DNA of 64,000 nucleotides from Manihot esculenta (taxonomy: Eukaryota; Streptophyta; Magnoliopsida; Malpighiales; Euphorbiaceae): contig NC_035163.2 in assembly GCF_001659605.2 (NCBI RefSeq), positions 29,414,158 to 29,478,157 on the forward strand. Reading direction: 5' to 3'. Numbering within the stretch: position 1 is the first letter of the stretch; each line of letters starts with the position of its first letter. The position numbers and the translations under genes were made by a program. The notes beneath the pieces are model-generated. The model did not search any database. It was not told where the DNA came from and was given only the letters and a program-made list of their open reading frames with translations. Shown piece after piece: positions 57,113 to 64,000 of this stretch.

Positions 57113-59293
57113 TTTTTTTTCTCTACTCTCTTCAATCTAAATAAATAAATTTAAAAGCAATACTAATTTTCTAAGCATACAAACATGTCTTTATATAAGC
57201 ACTATGTTGATATCTAATTAAGAAGCAACTAAATAAAAAATAATAACGATTATTTTCTCATTAATATTTTATATCGTAATTAAAATAAATAATTATAATT
57301 CCTTTATTACTTTTTATTAAACAGTATGCCAATCTTTACGTATATTTCACAATAAATGTTAAATCTCAATATTAAAATTTAAATAAATTTAAAAGTTAAA
57401 GAGTTTCACATTAGTATTTAAAAGTAGGCCGAAAAAATTACAAATGTTTATTTTAAATTAAATATTTAAATTTTAAATAAATAGATCAAACATTTATATT
57501 TAAATCCAAATTTTAAAAATTAAAATTAAATTTGTTTTATAGTGATTATCTTATAGTAAATATATTATTTAATTCAAAATAATAGCATATATTAAAATAA
57601 TTAAGAAAAATCTATATAATTATTATTATTGAAAAGGTATACTATATATTTAATAGTTAGATTATTATTATATTTAGAATTAAATATATTATTTAATTAT
57701 ATACAAATATAAATTAATATCATTTTCATATCTTAAATTAATTTATATTTAAAAGTAACAAAATATTATATTTTATACAATATCTAAATTCTCATATTTG
57801 ATTTTTTTTTAAATTAATCAAAATTATATTTAAATACAAACAATAAATTAATTTATTTAATATTTAAATATTTAAATTTTCTAAGGATGTCTTTATATAG
57901 GCAGCACATTCAACACTAGGTTAGGAATTACATAAATAAAAAATAGTATATATATATATATATTCAAGTGAAAAATAAAAAATTAGTGATATTTCCTTTC
58001 CTGCATTACATTTCAAAAATATTTCATTTGGTTTCCATATTTAGAAATATTGCCTAATCAGTTATTATTTAAGGAAGTTTTTTTTTTTTTTTAATTACAT
58101 ATCCATATTCCTGATTTCAACATGAACATTTAAAGTTCAACTTCATAGTAATTTTGATTTAAAATTATAAGTAGGATATTTGAAAAAAAAATAAAGTTAC
58201 TTAATATATGATTTATAAAATATTTAATATATTAAATAAAGTATGATTTATTTGCTTTAAACAAAAAATTCAAATTTACTCCACAATGTTTGTACTTTAT
58301 TATACCTTATTTCTAAAATTCAATAATTTTATTCATTACTATTAATTTAATACTTTTTACTATATTTACTCATAAAATATTTTATTTTTATTTCAAAATA
58401 TTATTAAATTTATTAATATAATCATTATATTAAAAATAAAATATTATTTTGATTTAAAAATTTAAGATAAAATATTAAAATTCATAAAATTAAAATTATT
58501 TTTATAAGAAAATAATTTTACAATGTTTTATAAAATAATGATGCAAGGTATCAATGATTTTCTTAAAAGAAAGAAAGCTCCTTTTTCTATTGTGTTATAT
58601 CAAGCATATCACAATAATAAACATTAAAAAATAATAAACTTGATGACATGATATTCAAAACAGACTGAAATTTTGATATGTATGAGTGAGGTTAGTCTCT
58701 TTTGGTTCACTTTTTTTTCTATATCTCTTCCTATTTATTTTTATTTTTATTTTTATTTTCGGGTGATGTGTTATTATCATGCAGAATTATACGTAAGGAC
58801 GTCCTTTTCTTTGTCAGAGCTTGATCCTGGATACATAAGAGTTTATAGATATGCTGATCCATTAAATCGAGTAAGCTGAATTTTGATTTCTCAGACTTGA
58901 CCGTGTTAGGTCTATTAGTTTAAAATCCGGATCGCGCCTAAAAAAATGAATCGATATGTAGAGTTATTATGAGACTCTGGTTTAACTCTTTTTTATGGAT
59001 TTAATAAGAATTGGGATGTTTGAGATCCGATTGTTATTAAAAATATTCGCAACAGATTTTGTGACGGATAAATAGTTATGGCAAATAAAAATAATTGATG
59101 TTGAATTTGATGAAATTTTAAATTAATAAAAAACATAATTAAGACAAAAGCCATAAGAAACAAAATTTCCATTGAATGATATAATTTATTTGCATTAAAA
59201 TATAAAAATAGAGACAATTATGTAATATTCATGGTTGCCTCCTTAATTTTTTTTTTTTTTTCATTTATTGAAGCTGAAAATAAAAGATTTGTC
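57113..59293. other. Spacer between defensin-like copies 2 and 3
   Basis: Left part is the promoter of copy 2 (TATA at 57190-57200). A third orphan promoter-like remnant lies at about 57885-58060 (CTAAGGATGTCTTTATATAGGC, GGAATTACATAAATAAAAAATAG, TTTCATTTGGTTTCCATAT). A (TA)n tract lies near 57947-57962. A more balanced, unidentified stretch at 58660-59060 has no coding match I recognise. The 3' flank of copy 3 begins near 59140. Confidence 0.5.
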
Positions 59294-59527
59294 TCAACAA
59301 TTACAATGGCAAAGATTATTCTTGCAAGTACCTCCGTTAACACAATCAGCAACGCAGAACCCCCAGCACTTACCATTAGTACTGGGATCATCATCAACAC
59401 CTTTCTTGCAACTTCCAAGCTCAGGATGATCTGCGCAACATTTTCCTGCCCCAATTACTTCATTCACATTTCCACACAACATCATTCCAACTATCATCAC
59501 ACATAGTAAAATTTTCACTCTAGACAT
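59294..59527 (-). CDS. Defensin-like cysteine-rich peptide 3
   Basis: 77 residues, single exon. Signal peptide MSRVKILLCVMIVGMMLCG; mature part KCCADHPELGSCKKGVDDDP, STNGKCWGFCVADCVNGG, TCKNNLCHCNC, keeping all ten cysteines. It is the most diverged of the three, differing from copies 1 and 2 at about a quarter of mature positions, mainly between Cys3 and Cys4. Its TATA-like box (CTTTATATAGG, about 59612-59621) and 3' flank are homologous to those of the others, so it is an older tandem duplicate. Confidence 0.87.
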   Translation of the reverse strand: MSRVKILLCVMIVGMMLCGNVNEVIGAGKCCADHPELGSCKKGVDDDPSTNGKCWGFCVADCVNGGTCKNNLCHCNC

Positions 59528-60352
59528 TTTCTTCTTTTACTCTTTTAAATATATATATAATAAATAAATAAATTTCAGAGCAATATTAATTTTCTAAGCT
59601 TGCAAATGATGTCTTTATATAGGAACACTAGTTAGGAATTAATTAAATAAATAAATAGTAAAGAGATATCTTCTCATTAATATTTCAAATCCTAATTGGT
59701 AATAGAAAAATAAAAAAATTAGTCATATTGCCTTTCTTGCTTTACATTCCAAAAATATTTCATTTAGTTTCCATATTGAAAAATATTGCCTAATAAATTA
59801 TATTTAAAAAAAAATTTCTTTTTTTTTTTTTAAAATTACATATCCAAGATTAAAGTTCATTTTCATAATAATTTTTTATTAAAAATTAATAGATTTTTTA
59901 AATTACTTTTACAAACAAAGTCTCATAAATATTTGAATCATGTTCTCCCACTATTTTTTTTTCCTTTTTACCTTCTATGTTAGGGCTGAGTAGCAATGAT
60001 AAGAATTATTAACAAGAAAAATTGAAAATGAAATATATTTTTAATCCATTCAACTATTTGAAAATTTAATATTATTAAAATGATATATCAGAACAAAGAA
60101 GTGTTAAAAATCAATTTTTTTTATTATATTGAAATAAAATAAGTATAAACAAATTAATTAAGAAACACTTTTAAATTACGAATGAATAAATTTAATTTAT
60201 TATTAAAAATTAATATATTTTAAATTAAAATTCAACATATCATTTATTTAGATATTTACAAGGTGACTCATAATTTAGTTTCTTATAATTTTTAAACTAA
60301 AAGTCATTCAAATTATAAATAAATCATAATTTATTAAGTTTATAATAATAAT
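59528..60352. other. Promoter of copy 3 and AT-rich DNA
   Basis: The first ~280 bases correspond to the duplicated promoter unit (TTCTCATTAATATTTCAAATC, TTTCATTTAGTTTCCATATTG). Beyond it lies A/T-rich DNA without a recognised feature. Confidence 0.5.
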
Positions 60353-61024
60353 TAGAGTAAATTACATTAATTTTTAAATTTTAATATAATTAATAAATTA
60401 ATATTTATATTCTAAAATTAAACACTATAATTACTCCGTCTAAATTAAAATTTCTCCATCTATTTTTACTTTTAATAACATAAAATTATTTTTATTATTT
60501 TTTAAATAGATAAATTATATTTAAATTTTTAAATTTTAATATAATAAATTAACCTCTATATTTATAAAAAGTACGCTTAAATCTCTCTAATTAATCTGTT
60601 TTATTTATTATTATTTAAATATTTTGATATTTTATTTTTATTTAAAAAAATAATTAAATTTCTATTAACTTTTATTTATAATATCTTATTTAACTAATTT
60701 TTAATAATTTTTTCTTTAATTTCAATTCTTAAAATACTTCAATTCATATAACATTAAAATTTTTTAAAAAATACTTACAATTTTAACTATTTTTAAATAG
60801 TACTAAATAATTTTTAAATAAATAATAAATTTTTATTAAAAATATTTTTTAAAAAAATTATTCAAAAAAATTTAATCATTCATTAATTTTAAATTAATAT
60901 CTATAATAAATAAAAATTATAATTTTAAATAAATTAAATATAAAAAATTTAAAAATTTAATTTTAAAAATATAAATTAATTCATCCATTATACTGAAATT
61001 TAAAAATAAAATATAATTTACATA
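60353..61024. repeat. AT-rich inverted repeat, MITE-like
   Basis: The left end (GTAAATTACATTAATTTTTAAATTTTAATATAATTAAT..., 60358-60420) is mirrored at the right end (about 60955-61024; ...TTAATTCATCCATTATACTGAAATTTAAAAATAAAATATAATTTAC). The right arm is related to the arms of the element at 38757-39780, so the two may be one family. No coding content. Confidence 0.5.
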
Positions 61025-61724
61025 ATATAAAAATATTTTAAATAATTAAAATATTTATTTTAATTTTGACCGACTGACTAATAAAATATAACTATAAATA
61101 AAAAATCTTCAATTTAAATGAATTATAAAAATTAATTATATAAAAATTTAAATATTTAATTTTAAAAACAATTCAAAATTAAAATATTAATTTTGAATGA
61201 TTGACTAACGAAATAACCTTTAATTTAAATGAATTATATAGAGATTTAAATATTTAAAAATTAATTGATTAATTACGTTAAAATTAAAAAATTAAAGAAT
61301 TAAAGTGTAAATTTAGCCTAATAACTGTATAGACTAAATTCATAATAATAACTCAAGCTCTGAAAAATTTTCGAGCGAATTAAACTTAAAACTTTTCAAA
61401 AACTCTTGCTCAACTTTTATCCCATATACCTAGTCGAGCTTTCTTTTGTTTCATGGATTCGGACAGTAACCAAACCAAAATCCGCATTCTCCTTTTCTGT
61501 CTTTCTTCTGTATTTGTCTATAATTTCTACTATTTGTATACCCTTTACTTACAAGCAAAGTTGGAAAGAAAGAAAAGGACAGAGAAAAAAAAAAAAAAAG
61601 AATCCAAGATTGCAATAGCATGGGTTATGGGCCAAAGGTCATAGTACGCTGAACCTGTGCATACACACAATCGAAGACTCAAAATTTGGAGTGAAATCAG
61701 TGAAGCCACTGAAGGGAAGCACGT
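61025..61724. other. AT-rich DNA and 3' flank of the DRIP-like gene
   Basis: No gene. From ~61620 the sequence is the probable 3' untranslated region of the DRIP-like gene. Confidence 0.5.
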
Positions 61725-63988
61725 TCATGGAGGTTGAGTTTTTCTACCATATGACAGAACCATAACAAACTCTTTGGCTGAGCTGCCAACGGTCGTCTCT
61801 ATTCTCTCAGATGATGGTGCCATGTGCAACCACCACTCCACCAAATGATGCAGCTGCAAAGTAGAAAGCACCGGCTGGCCATGTAGTGAGATCTCTACCT
61901 GTAACAATTTCAAGCAGCAGCAGCTATAGAATCAAAATTACATATTCATCACTCTACCATTACATGTAAAAATAACCTTTTGATAAAGATGCAAGAGTGC
62001 AATTACCTCAGCCTCGCTAGCAAGACCCAGCTTTTGCACCAGATACTTTTTAATAGATGAAACAGGTAAGCTGCCATCCCTGTGACAAATTGAAACAGAT
62101 GATCAAATAAAACTAAAGTTGGAAAAAGAAATTCAGGAAAAGTTAATAGAAAGTTCTTAAACAAGATGACAATTCATTTAAACATATATACAGCAAACAC
62201 ATTTAAAATAAGACATCACTATCTTATCGTGCATGTAGCTAGGAAACGAAATAAAAATTGAAGTATAGCAGACCAAATTTGCACCTAAATTTCAAATGTT
62301 GCAAACCTGGAAAATTCTATCAAAACTAAAGAATTGTAAGCGTAAATTTAGCAGAGAGTATGGTCTTCAAGTGGATAATAGAACTCACTTAACCCTCAAA
62401 TAGCATGAAGATATCTGTGGCAAGGGTGCATCTCCTTCCCTGAAATTAGTCATTAGTCAGAATGGCATAACTCAAAATATGACATGGTGATTATAATCTT
62501 AACTTCAATCATTCAACTCTCTAATATAAGGCAAAAGAAGCTAAATCTCACTGATCATCAGAAGCAACTAATGAAAACCAAATTGGACTAAATCTTCCTT
62601 CGTATTTACTGCTTGCATCAACAATAGTTTGTGGTGGAATAATATTCAAACCCTCAGTGACAATTGCTCTTTTTTGCCGTACGCCTTGCAACTTTCTAGT
62701 CTTAACTGAACCTACTGGTGACAAAGATGAGTTATTTTCATCACCATTAACTTTTGACTTTTTACCATGCTCCTTAACAATAGATTTAAGCACTTGATCT
62801 TCATTCTCTGCAGGACCAGGCAGCTGCATCTGGACAGTAGCTTCCTCTATATCAGGCTTATTGTGCTTCGATTTGCTTGCACCTTCAACCACAAAATTTA
62901 AGGTTTTCCACGACTCGGTTTTGCCTTCACATGGTTCAGCACTTTCCTCTGTATCCTTGTTTGTCTTGTACTGTTTGGATGATTCGGGAATGGAATTCTG
63001 AACGTTGGAAATGATTACACGTGAATAAAACTATCATACCAGAAGTACATCGATAATTTTTTAAGGGATGAATAATCATTAAGAAAAATGCAACATAGTA
63101 CATAAACCGAATCTTTGCCTCCTTTACCTGCCTTTTAGCTTGTAAGATTTTGCTTAGAGTTTCAGGTGAGCTTAAACTCTCATGGCAACAATCATCCACT
63201 TTCTTAACAAGTAATTCCTCAGCGAGAATCGATTCTCGTAAAGCTGGACTCTTCCTTGCAATGGATTTCAATCTTTTTCTAGGCAGAAGAGACTTTGTTC
63301 CTATTTTGGGTGTGCTGATAACCAAAGAAGAGAGAGATCTCTCCTTTCTTTTGCCTTCTAATGGGAATGAGGGTATAGCTTCTGCGACTGAGGAAAAAAC
63401 TGCAGGTGCCTGAGTCTTTTCTCTTTTAGAACCGAAGAGCTTGACCTTTAGATCTTCCAAGCTGTGGTCTGCCCTGTGAATTAGCATAGATAAGCCAGTT
63501 AAGACAATGTCTATCGAGATCAAATTAATGCCCATTTTCGCAATCTTCCTTGTCTTTCAAGTGGTCAGTACAAAGGACCCAAAAATTTGACCTTTAATTC
63601 TGGAAAGCTGCAGGTCAAGAATATTTTGTGCAGAAACCAAAACATCAGTTGCTTGATTCAAGACATGGTTCTAAACTATTTAAAACCACAAATTGGGCAG
63701 CTTGACAGTTCATTGGGAGCATAGTACTGTAGGCATTATGTTAAATAATTTATGATGCTGTCCCTGAAGTAATTAATTCACAGGATAATATAGACAAACA
63801 TCTGTCGTACATGCATACATCCATCATTCATAACTGCAGTGGGATGAGCTTTTGCAATATGTATGGGAGAAAAAGGATCATCAAATACCTGAGCTTCTCC
63901 AGTGGAGCACAGCCTAAGTCGATATTGCAAACGGGACAGCAATCCACGTCCTCATCAGATATCTTGTCATATATGCATTTCCTGCAAA
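61725..63988 (-). CDS. DRIP: DRIP-type RING E3 ubiquitin ligase, C-terminal part (cut by window edge)
   Basis: Exons seen: 63988-63889, 63473-63128, 62997-62552, 62439-62389, 62079-62007, 61898-61725 (phases continuous, ~395 residues); the N-terminus lies beyond 64000. The first visible exon carries the second half of a C3HC4 RING (CRKCIYDKISDEDVDCCPVC, NIDLGCAPLEKLR). The middle is a basic, Ser-rich linker. The last three exons form a C-terminal RAWUL ubiquitin-like domain (DGSLPVSSIKKYLVQKLGLA, VEISLHGQPVLSTLQLHHLV, KEFVMVLSYGRK). This matches Arabidopsis DRIP1/DRIP2, nuclear ligases that ubiquitinate DREB2A and so restrain drought responses; RING plus RAWUL is also the layout of Polycomb RING1/BMI1-type proteins, but the linker favours DRIP. 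Start and first RING cysteines cannot be checked here. Confidence 0.9.
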
Positions 63989-64000
63989 CTGTTTAGTTTA

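Noticed and set aside
52601..59506. Plus-strand frames opposite the three defensin-like genes
   Set aside because: Antisense shadows; the minus-strand frames have signal peptides and conserved cysteines, and plus-strand differences are not conservative.

Overview
This window is plant nuclear DNA. Coding exons are split by AT-rich GT-AG introns, intergenic DNA is strongly A+T-rich, and there are LTR retrotransposons, TIR elements and a SINE. The protein repertoire (TZP, bHLH92-like, CRM-domain splicing factor, DRIP-type RING ligase, cysteine-rich defensin-like peptides) is that of a eudicot. A rosid, perhaps Malpighiales/Euphorbiaceae, is my best guess from general protein similarity; the species is not proven here. 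All gene models were built by eye from splice sites and frame continuity.

Layout. 2.6-6.0 kb (+): six-exon START-domain membrane protein. 7.0-17 kb: repeat block. It holds a long inverted-repeat element, a threefold ~700-bp tandem array, and a complete non-autonomous Ty3/gypsy-type LTR element (10709-16956, minus orientation, perfect 5-bp target duplication). That element has no gag-pol but carries a ~39-bp minisatellite and fragments of at least two host genes, one an R2R3-MYB, the other still with intron boundaries. 22.2-26.9 kb (+): TZP (two zinc knuckles plus PLUS3), probably with a distant 5' leader. 28.6-32.6 kb (+): P-loop kinase with a zeta-like fold, with an antisense gene remnant in its large intron. 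34.7-38.0 kb (+): 40S ribosomal protein S15 (uS19) with a TRIM retrotransposon in intron 3. 40.2-41.7 kb (-): bHLH92-like factor. 43.1-49.3 kb (-): CFM3-like factor with three CRM domains. 50.1-52.1 kb (-): ACD6-like ankyrin/PGG membrane protein. 52.7-59.5 kb (-): three tandem defensin-like genes, interrupted by a TIR element that captured part of a WRKY IId gene. 61.7-64.0 kb (-): C-terminal part of a DRIP-type E3 ligase that runs off the window.

How genes relate. As a eukaryotic region there are no operons. The order TZP - RPS15 - bHLH92 matches Arabidopsis At5g43630-43640-43650, and the P-loop gene and DRIP are also close neighbours there, so the backbone is old and collinear while the spacing has been filled with mobile DNA. 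The recurring theme is capture of host gene pieces by non-autonomous elements (MYB and another gene in the LTR element, WRKY in the TIR element, possibly a GC-rich fragment at 39.1 kb). No tRNA, rRNA or CRISPR was seen.
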